A stretch of DNA of 48,504 nucleotides from Candidatus Bathyarchaeota archaeon (lineage in GTDB: Archaea; Thermoproteota; Bathyarchaeia; TCS64): assembly GCA_026394265.1 (NCBI GenBank), contig JAPKYO010000042.1, positions 1-48,504 of the forward strand, read 5' to 3'. Positions 15,818 to 24,578 of the stretch are shown in pieces. The translations under genes were made by a program, and so were the position numbers. How positions within the stretch are numbered: the first letter of the stretch is position 1; each line of letters opens with the position of its first letter. The notes beneath the pieces are model-generated. The model was not told the DNA's origin. It did no database searches and saw only the letters and a list, made by a program, of their open reading frames with translations.

Positions 15818-15955
15818 TTGATTACTAAAGTAATCTCTATGGATTCGACCGGGAGGATTACCATTCCTAAGGAGATCAGAGTGACTCTATCGTCGAAGAA
15901 ATTCAAAATACATTCCGACGGAAAGGCGCTCCATCTAATTCCCCTTCTTGATTAA
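15818..15955 (+). CDS. Very short AbrB/SpoVT-like ORF
   Basis: An open frame of 45 residues from a TTG at 15818, or 38 from the ATG at 15839, ends at TAA 15953-15955. It contains VISMDSTGRITIPKEIRVTL, the hallmark of the AbrB/SpoVT (swapped-hairpin) DNA-binding domain that serves as antitoxin or regulator in archaea, and ends KIHSDGKALHLIPLLD, the usual last strand. The whole minimal domain is present, but the usual glycine-rich turn after the helix (LGIKPGD-like) is replaced by SSKKF. No toxin partner lies next to it. It may be a remnant. Confidence 0.5.
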   Translation: MITKVISMDSTGRITIPKEIRVTLSSKKFKIHSDGKALHLIPLLD

Positions 15956-16011
15956 GGCTAAGTAGAGTAATAAAATTGGAAGAAGTCGTCTATGAAACCT
16001 TGTTGAACCAA

Positions 16012-16845
16012 CTATGTCGATGCTGCTTTCACAGTGTTTCGTAGCAACATCGTGATGAGCATCGGGCCGACTCCACCGGGGACTGGGGTGATTGCGGAGG
16101 CGAGCGGGCTGACGCCCTCGTAGTCGACGTCTCCGAAGACCTTCTTCCCCTCGTAGCTGTTGCCGTTGTCGATGACGACGACGCCTTTCTTCACCATCTC
16201 GGCTGTTACGATGCCCTTCTTGTGGACCTCGATGCAGAGGACGTCCGCCTGCTTCACAAGCTCGGGCAGCCGTGCGTCCCCCGCGGCGAATGCAGTGACC
16301 TCGACCTTCTTATTGAGGAGCAGGGCTGCCATGGGCTTGCCGAGCCAGCTCGTGAGGCCGGCAACGACCCAGTGCTTTCCTTCGGGGTCGACGTTGTAGC
16401 GTTTTAGCAGCTCCATGATTGCCTCGACGCCGGCTGGGAGGAACGACTTCTCACCGAGGACGATCTTCCCGAATGTCACCGGGCTGAGGCCGTCGACGTC
16501 CTTCTCGGGGGCTATGGCCTCGACTATCTCGCCCTCGTTTACATCCTTGGGGGCGGGCAGCTGGACCATGACTCCGTGGACCTTGGGGTCGGCGTTGAGC
16601 CTCTTGATAAGCAATACCACCTGCTCGGTGGTTGCGGTTTCAAGGTGGTGCAACTGTGCCGCGATGCCGACCTCCTCGGCGCGCTTGACCTTGAGGTTTA
16701 CGTAGCGCATCGAACCGGGGTCGGCGCCGACAAGTATCAGGGCGAGAGTCGGGTTTACGCCCCTAGCCTTGAGCTTGTCGACCTCGGCCCTGACCTCCTC
16801 AACGATCTTCGCCGATGTCTCCTTCCCATCGAGGATGATGGTCAT
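16012..16845 (-). CDS. folD: Methylene-THF dehydrogenase / methenyl-THF cyclohydrolase FolD
   Basis: FolD interconverts 5,10-methylene-, methenyl- and 10-formyl-tetrahydrofolate. The 277-residue protein has normal length and start (MTIILDGKETSAKIVEEVR). The catalytic Tyr/Lys motif SMRYVNLKVKRAEEVG and the substrate motif HGVMVQLPAP are present, and the nucleotide-binding domain ends in the conserved TPVPGGVGPMLITML. It starts one base after the fhs stop, forming a fhs-folD operon that makes 10-formyl-THF and methylene-THF from formate. Confidence 0.95.
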   Translation of the reverse strand: MTIILDGKETSAKIVEEVRAEVDKLKARGVNPTLALILVGADPGSMRYVNLKVKRAEEVGIAAQLHHLETATTEQVVLLIKRLNADPKVHGVMVQLPAPKDVNEGEIVEAIAPEKDVDGLSPVTFGKIVLGEKSFLPAGVEAIMELLKRYNVDPEGKHWVVAGLTSWLGKPMAALLLNKKVEVTAFAAGDARLPELVKQADVLCIEVHKKGIVTAEMVKKGVVVIDNGNSYEGKKVFGDVDYEGVSPLASAITPVPGGVGPMLITMLLRNTVKAAST

Positions 16846-16846
16846 T

Positions 16847-18523
16847 CTACGCCAGCCCCTTGATTATACCGTTCTCGTCGATGTCCATCTCCTCGCTGGC
16901 GGGGTGCGTCGGCTCCCCCGGCATCGTGCTTATGTCGCCGCAGTAGGCGACTATGAAGCCTACGCCCGTGCTGGGCTTGAGGTTGACGATGGGCAGGATG
17001 TAGCCAGCCGGGGGCAACCCCTGTAGATCCTCGTTGTCCGTGAGGCTCAGAGGCGTCTTCGCCATGCAGATGGGGAGCTTGTCGAAGCCGAGCTTCTCTA
17101 TCTGCTTCAGCGCCTTCCTGGCGTCGTCGGTGAGGCGGATATCGGCTACCCCGTAGATCTCCTTGGCGATGGTCCTGATCTTCTCCTCCACCGGCATCTC
17201 CAGTGGGTAGAGGTAGTGGAAGTTGTTTGGCTTCTCCAGCTCCTTGAGGACGAGGTTGGCGAGTTCGATGCCTCCTGCTCCGCCCTTGAGGACGGTGTCG
17301 GTTAAGGCGGCGGGGACGCCGTTCTCCTTCGCCCAGTTCATCACGATGTCGATCTCCTCCTGTGCGTCGTTGAGGAAGTGGTTCATGCAGACGACTGGGT
17401 GGAGGCCGAACTTCTTGGCGTTCTCGACCTCCTTGGCGAGTATGGGGAGCCCCTTCTTGACGTTCTCGGAGCTTGGCTTGTCGATGTCCCTGTACTTCGT
17501 TCCGCCGTGGCGCTTGAGCGCCTTGATGGTGGCGACGATGACGGCGACGCTCGGCTTGAGCCCGCCTGCGCGGCTGGCGATGTTGCAGAACTTCTCCATC
17601 CCGAGGTCGGCGCCGAAGCCGGGCTCCAGCACAACGTAGTCGGTGAGCTTCTGAGCCGTCTTTATCGCGATGAGGCTCGGGCAGCCGTGTGCGATGTTTG
17701 CGAATGGGCCGCCGTGGATGATGGCGGGTGTCCCCTCGATGGTCTGGACGAGGTTAGGCTTGACCGCGTCCTTCATCAGGATCGCCATGGCGCCGACGAC
17801 CTGCAGCTGGCCCGCTGTTACTGGCTTGCCTTCCTTGTCGTATGCGACGGTGATCGCTGCCATGCGTCTCTTGAGGTCCATGAAGTCGCTGCTTATGGCG
17901 TGGATGGCGGCGATCTCGGAGGCGGTTGTGATCTCGAAGCCGCTCTCGTAGGGGATGCCGTTGTTCTTCCCCCCGATGCCGACGACGATCTTGCGCAGCG
18001 TCCTGCTCTCGATGTCGATGACGCGCTTCCACATAATATCGTGGAGGCTGATGCCTAGCTCGTTGCCCCTGTTTATGTGGTTCTCCATTATGCTCGTGAG
18101 GAGATCGTGGGCGCAGGTGACGGCGTGCAGGTCGCCTGTGAAGTGGACGTTTATGTCCTCCATCGGTAGGACCTGTGCGTAGCCCGCCCCGCAGGCGCCG
18201 CCCTTGACGCCGAAGACCGGCCCGAGGCTGGGCTGGCGGAGGACGACTATGTTCCTCTTACCCAGCTTGCCCAGCGCCTCGGCGAGGCCGATGCTCATCG
18301 TCGTCTTCCCCTCCCCAAACTTGGTGGGGGTGATGGCGGTGACTATGATGAGTTTGCCGTCGGGTTTGTCTAGGTTCCTCTTGTAGACCTCGGGGCGTAT
18401 CTTCGCCTTGTACTTGCCGTACATCTCGATGTCGTCGGGGCTGAGTCCGAGACCCGCTGCGATCTCCGTGATTGGCTTGAGCTTGGCGCTCTGAGCGATC
18501 TCAATCTTCGTCGGTAGAGCCAT
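16847..18523 (-). CDS. fhs: Formate-tetrahydrofolate ligase
   Basis: This enzyme uses ATP to join formate to tetrahydrofolate, giving 10-formyl-THF. The 558-residue length is usual. The P-loop motif TPTKFGEGKTTMS lies at residues 65-77, followed by GKRNIVVLRQPSLGPVFGVK, GGAGYAQV-like CGAGYAQVLPMEDIN, and FANIAHGCPSLIA, all family signatures. It is the first gene of fhs-folD and is divergent from the ABC exporter (158 bases between starts). Fhs is uncommon in archaea, so transfer from bacteria at some time is plausible, though composition matches the neighbours. Confidence 0.96.
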   Translation of the reverse strand: MALPTKIEIAQSAKLKPITEIAAGLGLSPDDIEMYGKYKAKIRPEVYKRNLDKPDGKLIIVTAITPTKFGEGKTTMSIGLAEALGKLGKRNIVVLRQPSLGPVFGVKGGACGAGYAQVLPMEDINVHFTGDLHAVTCAHDLLTSIMENHINRGNELGISLHDIMWKRVIDIESRTLRKIVVGIGGKNNGIPYESGFEITTASEIAAIHAISSDFMDLKRRMAAITVAYDKEGKPVTAGQLQVVGAMAILMKDAVKPNLVQTIEGTPAIIHGGPFANIAHGCPSLIAIKTAQKLTDYVVLEPGFGADLGMEKFCNIASRAGGLKPSVAVIVATIKALKRHGGTKYRDIDKPSSENVKKGLPILAKEVENAKKFGLHPVVCMNHFLNDAQEEIDIVMNWAKENGVPAALTDTVLKGGAGGIELANLVLKELEKPNNFHYLYPLEMPVEEKIRTIAKEIYGVADIRLTDDARKALKQIEKLGFDKLPICMAKTPLSLTDNEDLQGLPPAGYILPIVNLKPSTGVGFIVAYCGDISTMPGEPTHPASEEMDIDENGIIKGLA

Positions 18524-18681
18524 AGGCTTTCGTAGAATAGTGCCCGCATCTGTTTTAATAACTTGTCAACCCAAAACACGCCAAGTTTCACCCCTAATCT
18601 TCAGAACCCGTGGAGATGAACAGTTAACCTTCATAAGGCGCGTTACGATCAAAGTGGAAAGTAAACGCCCTGGCGGTTTGA

Positions 18682-20514
18682 ATGAGTGTTGCCAAACCAG
18701 TACTAGATTGGATAGACGCGATGAAGCCCCGCACCGACATACGGGGGTCAGGGAAGGAGCTGAGGATGATTCTTGGGTACCATCGGCCATACATCCCCCT
18801 CTGCGTCCTGACCGTCATCTTCAGCGCCGTGAGGGCGGTTCTCTTCGCCCTTGAGCCCCTCTACCTCGCACAGATAATCAACAAGGTGATAATAGGCGGG
18901 CAGACCGCCCTGCTACCCGGGCTCGTGTTGAGCACCGTTCTCGCCGTCCTCGGCGTCGGAGTGTTCACCTTCTTCGAGACCTTCGCGAACGGCTACGTCG
19001 CCGAACTCGTGATCAGGGACATAAGGTCTGACTATTATCGCTCCCTTGAGGAGAAGTCCTTCGGCTTCTTCGACTCAAACTCCGTCGGCGACCTCATCTC
19101 CAGGGCGACGATGGATCTCCAGGCGGTGAATAACTTCTCCGCGAACTGGCTGATGCACATCTTCGACTCGCTCTTCGTGGTCGTCGCCTGCTTGTGGATC
19201 ATGTACCCGATCAACCCGATGCTGACTCTGATCACGTTCGCGCCTATGCCCCTTGTCGCTTACCTGCAGATCAGGCAGTTCACGCAGGTGCGCCCCCTCT
19301 TCCGGAAGATGATGCTCATACTCGGCAAACTCGGCGCATACGTCCAGCAGAACATCATCGGCATGAAGAATGTGCGCATCTTCGAGATGGAGGACGGCAT
19401 GAAGGACGGCTTCGAGGAGGTTGAGTCGAGGTACGTCGCCACCGCCATCTCCGCGGGCAAGATACAGGCGCTCTACGTCCCTTCGCCCCAGACCGTGCTG
19501 CAGATAGGGATGGCGTTCGTCTACATATACGGGACGAGCCTACTCCTCGGGCCAAACCCCATCCTAATAGTGGGTAACCTGCTCCTCTTCGCGACATACA
19601 TGCAGAGGATCGTCCCGCAGCTCAACCAGCTCGCAAACATCGTCGGCGCCTGGATCAACTCCTCCGCGAGCCTCGAGCGCATAAACGAGATAAGGGACAC
19701 CCCGGTCGACGTCAAAGAAGCCCCTGATGCCAAGGGCCTCCAGATACAGAGGGGGGAGGTCGAGTTCCGAGGCGTCAGCTTCGGCTACTCTAAGGAGATA
19801 GACATACTCTCCGACATCAGCTTCAGGGCCGAGGCGGGGGAGAAGATCGCCATACTGGGCGCGACCGGCTCGGGGAAGACGTCGCTCATCTACCTCATAC
19901 CCCGGTTCTACGACCCACACGAGGGGAGCATAAAGATCGACGGCGTAGACATCAGGGACTACAAGATCGACTCCCTGCAGCGGCAGGTGGGCATAGTCCT
20001 GCAGGACGTCTTCCTCTTCTCGGGCACCCTAAAGAGCAACATTTCCTTCGGTAAGCCCGAAGCATCGGATGAGGAGATCGTCAACGCCGCGAAGCTGGCG
20101 CGTATACACGACTTCATCGAATCACTCCCCGATAAGTACAACAGCTACGTCGGGGAGCGGGGCGTCACCCTCTCGGGGGGGCAGAAGCAGAGGATAACCA
20201 TCGCGAGGGCCATCCTCACGAACCCGAAGATACTCATCCTCGACGACTCCCTCAGCTTCGTCGACGCGAAGACGGAGCAGGAGATACAGCAGGCGCTCGA
20301 GGAGGCGATGAGGGGCAGGACCACATTCATCATCGCGCAGCGCCTCTCCACCATCAAGAACGCGGACAAGATACTCGTCCTCGAGAAGGGGCGGGTCGCC
20401 GAGTTCGGGAGGCACGCCGAGCTCATGGCGGAGAACGGCATATACCGTCGCGTCTACGAGACCCAGTTCCTGGATAAGTCCGCCGAGGAGATACTCGGTG
20501 GTGGGGTGGCCTAG
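18682..20514 (+). CDS. ABC exporter subunit with degenerate catalytic site
   Basis: A 610-residue exporter half: a six-helix membrane domain (about residues 30-330) fused to a nucleotide-binding domain (345-600). Walker A is GATGSGKTS and the signature VTLSGGQKQR is canonical. The Walker B is ILILDDS, so the catalytic glutamate is aspartate, and the switch histidine is glutamine (FIIAQRLSTI). These are the changes seen in the non-catalytic half of asymmetric heterodimeric exporters such as TM287/288. The partner follows with no gap. The substrate, perhaps a lipid or drug-like molecule, is unknown. Confidence 0.88.
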   Translation: MSVAKPVLDWIDAMKPRTDIRGSGKELRMILGYHRPYIPLCVLTVIFSAVRAVLFALEPLYLAQIINKVIIGGQTALLPGLVLSTVLAVLGVGVFTFFETFANGYVAELVIRDIRSDYYRSLEEKSFGFFDSNSVGDLISRATMDLQAVNNFSANWLMHIFDSLFVVVACLWIMYPINPMLTLITFAPMPLVAYLQIRQFTQVRPLFRKMMLILGKLGAYVQQNIIGMKNVRIFEMEDGMKDGFEEVESRYVATAISAGKIQALYVPSPQTVLQIGMAFVYIYGTSLLLGPNPILIVGNLLLFATYMQRIVPQLNQLANIVGAWINSSASLERINEIRDTPVDVKEAPDAKGLQIQRGEVEFRGVSFGYSKEIDILSDISFRAEAGEKIAILGATGSGKTSLIYLIPRFYDPHEGSIKIDGVDIRDYKIDSLQRQVGIVLQDVFLFSGTLKSNISFGKPEASDEEIVNAAKLARIHDFIESLPDKYNSYVGERGVTLSGGQKQRITIARAILTNPKILILDDSLSFVDAKTEQEIQQALEEAMRGRTTFIIAQRLSTIKNADKILVLEKGRVAEFGRHAELMAENGIYRRVYETQFLDKSAEEILGGGVA

Positions 20515-22395
20515 ATGGCGATAAGCGCACCCGGTGGGGGCGGAGGCGGCGGCGGGGGAGGCGGAGGTGGAGGCGCCGGAGGCTACGGAGTCTTCTCCAC
20601 CCTCGGAGAGGCGCAGAAGAAGAGAACCTACACGGACCGGGAGCTAATACGGAGGCTCCTCAGGTACGCCGTCGCCTACAAGAAGAACTTCATCTACGCC
20701 GCCATCGCCCTCATCGTCAACTCGATAACGACCGTCCTCGTGCCCTACATGGGCAAGCTCGTCATCGACAACATCATCACCCCGAGGGACATGGGTGGCT
20801 TCGTCTGGTGGGTGCCCGTCTTCCTCGCGATCACCGCCGCCAACTACGTCGCGCTGTACGTCCAGACCTGGCAGATGAGGGTGCTCGGGGAGAACTCGGT
20901 GGCGAGGATCAGGGAGGACATTGTGGCGAAGCTTCAGGTCATATCTCTCCGGTACTTCTCCGAGGGGGAGACGGGGAGGATAATTGCCCGCCCCATAAAC
21001 GACGCCAACGCCGTCCGGATGTTCTTCCGAACCGGGTTGACCAGCATAATCCTCAACACGGCATCACTCATTGGAGGCTTCGTCATCATATTCTTCCTCA
21101 ACGTCCAGCTCGCCCTCCTCTCCATAGCCGTGATGCCCATCGCCGCGCTGGCAACCTACTACCTCGGCCTACTATCGAGGAAGTACAACAGGGCCGCCTT
21201 CCTGCACACGTCGGGGATGATATCCACTATGCAGGAGAGCCTCTCGGGGATGAAGGTGATAAAGGCCTTCGTCCAACTCGACAGGTCCCAGAAGACCTTC
21301 AACGACGAGCAGGACAAGGTGGTCAAGCAGAGGATAATGGCGGTGCTCGTCTCCGCGACTTACCAGCCCGTAGCGTACACCATCAGGGTCGCGGGCACGG
21401 CGATGGTTATCTGGTACGGCGCCAACATGGCACTCAGCGGGGCGATAACCCTCGGCACATTCATAGCCTTCACCAGCTACCAGCTCCTCTTCTTCAACCC
21501 CATACTCGCACTCGTACAGGCATACGACCAGTACCAGCAGGCCATGGCGGCCACGGAGAGGATGTTCGACCTGATAGACACCGAACCCGAGGTCGAGGAC
21601 CCACCCGAGGACGAGGCCGTGAAGACGGGGAAGGCCGAGGAGCTCACCGGGGAGGACGTGACCTTCGGCTACGACCCGGATATCCCGGTGCTCCACGACG
21701 TGAACTTCGAGATAAACTCGAAGACCATGAAGCTCGCCATAGTCGGACCCACGGGGGCGGGGAAGAGCACCATAATCAACCTGATCTCCCGGTTCTACGA
21801 CCCCCTGAAGGGGAAGATAGAGCTAAACGGGGAGGACATAAAGAACATCCGGATAGCGGACCTCCGCCGTCACCAGAGCATCGTCCTGCAGGACTCGTAC
21901 CTCTTCCCCATGTGCATCAGGGACAACATCAGGTTCGGGAAACCGGGGGCGACGGATGGGGAGGTTGTCGAGGCGGCGAAGATGGTGGGAGCACACGAGT
22001 TCATAATGAACCTCCCTGGCGGATACGACTACATAATACAGGAGGGCTCCTCAAACATCTCCATCGGGCAGAGGCAGCTCATCAGCTTCGCCCGGGCCAT
22101 CCTCACCGACCCCGAGGTGCTCATCCTCGACGAGGCCACCTCAAGCATCGACCCCTACACGGAGCTGGTCATCCAGAACGCCCTGAAGAGGCTGCTGGAG
22201 AACAGGCTCGTGATCATCATCGCCCACAGGCTCTCCACGATCAGGCTCTGCGACGAGATCATTGTGCTCGACCACGGGCGGATAGTCGAGAGGGGGACGC
22301 ACTCCGAGCTTATGCTGCGTGGCGGCATCTACTCCTCCTTCTACAGGATGCAGTTCAAGGAGGAGAAGGGGATAGGCGTCGAGGGCATAGACTAG
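20515..22395 (+). CDS. ABC exporter subunit with catalytic site and polyglycine N-terminus
   Basis: A 626-residue exporter half and heterodimer partner of the preceding gene; its ATG directly follows the upstream stop. It has a canonical Walker A (GPTGAGKST), Walker B with glutamate (VLILDEATSSID) and switch histidine (IIAHRLSTI), but a divergent signature NISIGQRQL. Paired with the upstream subunit this makes one consensus and one degenerate ATP site. Residues 7-20 are an uninterrupted run of 14 glycines followed by AGGYG, an unusual cytoplasmic low-complexity tail encoded by G-rich DNA at 20533-20585. Confidence 0.88.
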   Translation: MAISAPGGGGGGGGGGGGGGAGGYGVFSTLGEAQKKRTYTDRELIRRLLRYAVAYKKNFIYAAIALIVNSITTVLVPYMGKLVIDNIITPRDMGGFVWWVPVFLAITAANYVALYVQTWQMRVLGENSVARIREDIVAKLQVISLRYFSEGETGRIIARPINDANAVRMFFRTGLTSIILNTASLIGGFVIIFFLNVQLALLSIAVMPIAALATYYLGLLSRKYNRAAFLHTSGMISTMQESLSGMKVIKAFVQLDRSQKTFNDEQDKVVKQRIMAVLVSATYQPVAYTIRVAGTAMVIWYGANMALSGAITLGTFIAFTSYQLLFFNPILALVQAYDQYQQAMAATERMFDLIDTEPEVEDPPEDEAVKTGKAEELTGEDVTFGYDPDIPVLHDVNFEINSKTMKLAIVGPTGAGKSTIINLISRFYDPLKGKIELNGEDIKNIRIADLRRHQSIVLQDSYLFPMCIRDNIRFGKPGATDGEVVEAAKMVGAHEFIMNLPGGYDYIIQEGSSNISIGQRQLISFARAILTDPEVLILDEATSSIDPYTELVIQNALKRLLENRLVIIIAHRLSTIRLCDEIIVLDHGRIVERGTHSELMLRGGIYSSFYRMQFKEEKGIGVEGID

Positions 22396-22410
22396 CCCCC
22401 GTCTATCTTC

Positions 22411-22420
22411 TTTTATATCT
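22411..22420 (+). promoter_or_regulatory. TATA-like promoter of mtd
   Basis: The run TTTTATATCT lies about 33-43 bases upstream of the mtd start at 22453, in the gap after the ABC exporter genes. It suggests mtd has its own promoter. Confidence 0.5.
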
Positions 22421-22452
22421 CGTGGAGGAAAGCGTAACCAGAGCCGTGATTC

Positions 22453-23286
22453 GTGTTGGTAAAGGTCACCTTCGTTAAGATCGGTTACATCGCTACGACC
22501 ACCCTTATAGACGCCCTCCTCGACGAGAGGTCGGGGCGCAAGGACCTGCAGATGAGGGTCGTCTCCTCAAGCGTCTGCATGGAGGAGGAGGCCGCCGTCG
22601 AGGTCGCCAAGATGGCCGCCGGGATACCCTCTGATCTCTACGTGATAGTCTCACCAAACGCCGCGATGCCGGGGCCGACGAAGGCGCGTGAGGCGCTCCG
22701 CGCGGCGGGGAAGCCCATCATCGTCGTCTCGGATGAGCCAAGCAGGAAGACGCTGAAGGAGAACCCCGTCGAGGGCGTCGGCTACATCGTCGTCACGAAC
22801 GACCCCATGATCGGTGCGAAGCAGAGCTTCCTCGACCCCATCGAGATGGCGCTCTTCAACGCGGACGCCATAAGAGTCCTCGCCGTCACGGGCTCCTTCA
22901 GGATAGTGCAGCAGGAGCTTGACAAGGTCATCGAGCAGATCGGCAGGGGGGAGAAGCCGACGCTGCCACAGGTGGTCATCGAGAAGGAGGCTGCACTCGC
23001 CGCCGCCCACATCTCGAACCCCTACGCGCAGGGCAAGGCAATGGCCGCCTTCGAGGCCGCCCGCCGCGTCGCCAACCTGAGCACCGAGGGCACCTACAAG
23101 GTCGAGGAGCCCGAGAGGTACCTGCCCATCCTCGCCGCGGCGCACGAGCTGCTACGGCAGGCGGCGAAGACCGCAGACGAGGCGCGCGAGATGGAGAAGG
23201 GCAACGACACCGCTGCCCGCCTAGCCCACTTCAGCAAGGGTGAGGTCAGGAAGAAGACGAAGCTCGGCGACAAGTTCGAGAAGTAG
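22453..23286 (+). CDS. mtd: F420-dependent methylene-tetrahydromethanopterin dehydrogenase Mtd
   Basis: Mtd uses coenzyme F420 to interconvert methylene- and methenyl-tetrahydromethanopterin. The 277-residue protein matches the family in length and in landmarks: KIGYIATTTLIDALLDERSG at the start, VVSPNAAMPGPTKAREALR, PIIVVSDEPSRK, DPMIGAKQSFLDPIEMA, VLAVTGSFRIVQQELD and a C-terminal HELLRQAAKTADEAREMEKG. The start is GTG at 22453; a TTG one codon later is possible. It shows that the organism makes F420 and a methanopterin-type carrier in addition to the folate enzymes encoded nearby. Confidence 0.95.
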   Translation: MLVKVTFVKIGYIATTTLIDALLDERSGRKDLQMRVVSSSVCMEEEAAVEVAKMAAGIPSDLYVIVSPNAAMPGPTKAREALRAAGKPIIVVSDEPSRKTLKENPVEGVGYIVVTNDPMIGAKQSFLDPIEMALFNADAIRVLAVTGSFRIVQQELDKVIEQIGRGEKPTLPQVVIEKEAALAAAHISNPYAQGKAMAAFEAARRVANLSTEGTYKVEEPERYLPILAAAHELLRQAAKTADEAREMEKGNDTAARLAHFSKGEVRKKTKLGDKFEK

Positions 23287-23307
23287 CCTTGGAGTATTAG
23301 CCGAACA

Positions 23308-24045
23308 TTATGGTTTTCTGAACAGGTAGATGCTCCAACCGGTCGTGTTGCGTCCCCAGCGGAGGTACGTCTCCTTGTTCTTCTCGTTCGAGGCGCGTAT
23401 CTCCGGGACGTCTGGGTCGTCGGGGTTATCCCTGATGTAGTCCTCGGCCGCCCACCAGTGCAGTGTCTCGTAGTGGTCCCAGCCGTCGTGGTCCCCGTCC
23501 ACGGTGTAGAGGCATCTGAGCCCCAGCTTCTCGCCTATCTCCACGTTCTCGCGGTGGCTCCTGTACGAGTCGCGGGTCATCCCCTCGGCCGCGAGGTACT
23601 CCGGGCTTGGCTCCCTGAGCCAGTGGGGCTCGCCGACGAGGATGTAGCCGCCGGGCCTGGTCATCCTCGACAGCGCCTCCAACGTGCCTTTGTGGTCCCC
23701 GTAGACCCAGCTTCCGCCGAGGCAGCAGCTCATGTCGAATTTTGTGGCGGGTTTGTAGTCCGCGCCATCCATGAGGTGGAACGCGAGGTCGGCGTCGTGG
23801 ACTCTGGCTGACTTCTCGTTGCAGTGGTCTATGCAGTAGGGGGACTTGTCTACGCCCACGCCTCTGACGCCGTATTTCTCGACGAGTTTCACCAGAAGCG
23901 TCCCTTTCCCGCACGCGACGTCGAGGACGCTGCTTCCACGCTGGAGGTTCAGTAGGCCGACGAGTTTGTCGAGTTTTTCCTCCGTGACTGGGTTCATTAT
24001 CTCTTGGTACTTGTGTAGAATCTCCATCAGCTTCCAAAAATCCAT
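23308..24045 (-). CDS. SAM-dependent class I methyltransferase
   Basis: A 245-residue Rossmann methyltransferase. The SAM-binding motif VLDVACGKGTLLVKL lies near residues 40-54, followed by GVGVDKSPYCID (motif II acidic residue) and the loop DMSCCLGGSWVYGDHKG; GGYILVGEPHWLREP is the post-motif strand. The C-terminal part is Trp/Tyr-rich (YETLHWWAAEDYI, RWGRNTTGWSIY), giving an aromatic substrate pocket. The substrate is not known. It is convergent with mtd. Confidence 0.8.
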   Translation of the reverse strand: MDFWKLMEILHKYQEIMNPVTEEKLDKLVGLLNLQRGSSVLDVACGKGTLLVKLVEKYGVRGVGVDKSPYCIDHCNEKSARVHDADLAFHLMDGADYKPATKFDMSCCLGGSWVYGDHKGTLEALSRMTRPGGYILVGEPHWLREPSPEYLAAEGMTRDSYRSHRENVEIGEKLGLRCLYTVDGDHDGWDHYETLHWWAAEDYIRDNPDDPDVPEIRASNEKNKETYLRWGRNTTGWSIYLFRKP

Positions 24046-24107
24046 GAGAGGTCCAAGAATATGTCTCGGAGGGTCGGATAAGCTTGACCGTAGGGGGGAG
24101 GGTTGTT

Positions 24108-24578
24108 TTAGGCGTCGGTCTCTGAGCCGCGCCGCGTCTTGATGGCGACTCCTATCTTGAACACCTTCATCTCCTCGCTCAGGAGCAGCGCCTTGCCGAC
24201 TCCTATGACACCTTGTTTCTCGGAGGTTATGATGACCTCGTCGCCGGGGCGTATCTTCTCCCCCGCGCGTGTGACGTGTTTGGCGAAGACGTTCTTGCCC
24301 TGTGAGACGAACTCGGCGGCGTCCTCGCTAACGGTGACGGTGTAGCCGAGGTCGGGGATCTGCTCGATGAGGCGCTTGGCGGCGGCTATGGTGAGGGTGA
24401 AGACGCCGTCGTTTGGGCGGAAGGTGGCCTGAAACGTGTCACCCAGGTGGATGTGCCTGATCCTCCCCGTGTTACGAGAGTGGACGATCCTCACCTCATC
24501 TGGGAACAGGGCTGCACCCGCCCCGGGGCCGAACTGGTACTCGGCGACCGCCCTAATTCGCCTCAGATCCGCGTCCAT
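24108..24578 (-). CDS. Separate C2-PUA RNA-binding part of archaeosine tRNA-guanine transglycosylase
   Basis: A 156-residue protein matching the C-terminal C2 and PUA domains of archaeosine transglycosylases. The first part (DLRRIRAVAEYQFGPGAGAA, FPDEVRIVHSRNTGRIRHI, LTIAAAKRLIEQIPD) is the C2 domain; the rest, from VTVSEDAAEFVSQGKNVFAK to GKALLLSEEMKVF, is a PUA domain that binds the tRNA acceptor end. The catalytic gene at 28028-29644 lacks these domains, so the enzyme appears split in two polypeptides. It starts with ATG at 24578, standing alone. Confidence 0.82.
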   Translation of the reverse strand: MDADLRRIRAVAEYQFGPGAGAALFPDEVRIVHSRNTGRIRHIHLGDTFQATFRPNDGVFTLTIAAAKRLIEQIPDLGYTVTVSEDAAEFVSQGKNVFAKHVTRAGEKIRPGDEVIITSEKQGVIGVGKALLLSEEMKVFKIGVAIKTRRGSETDA

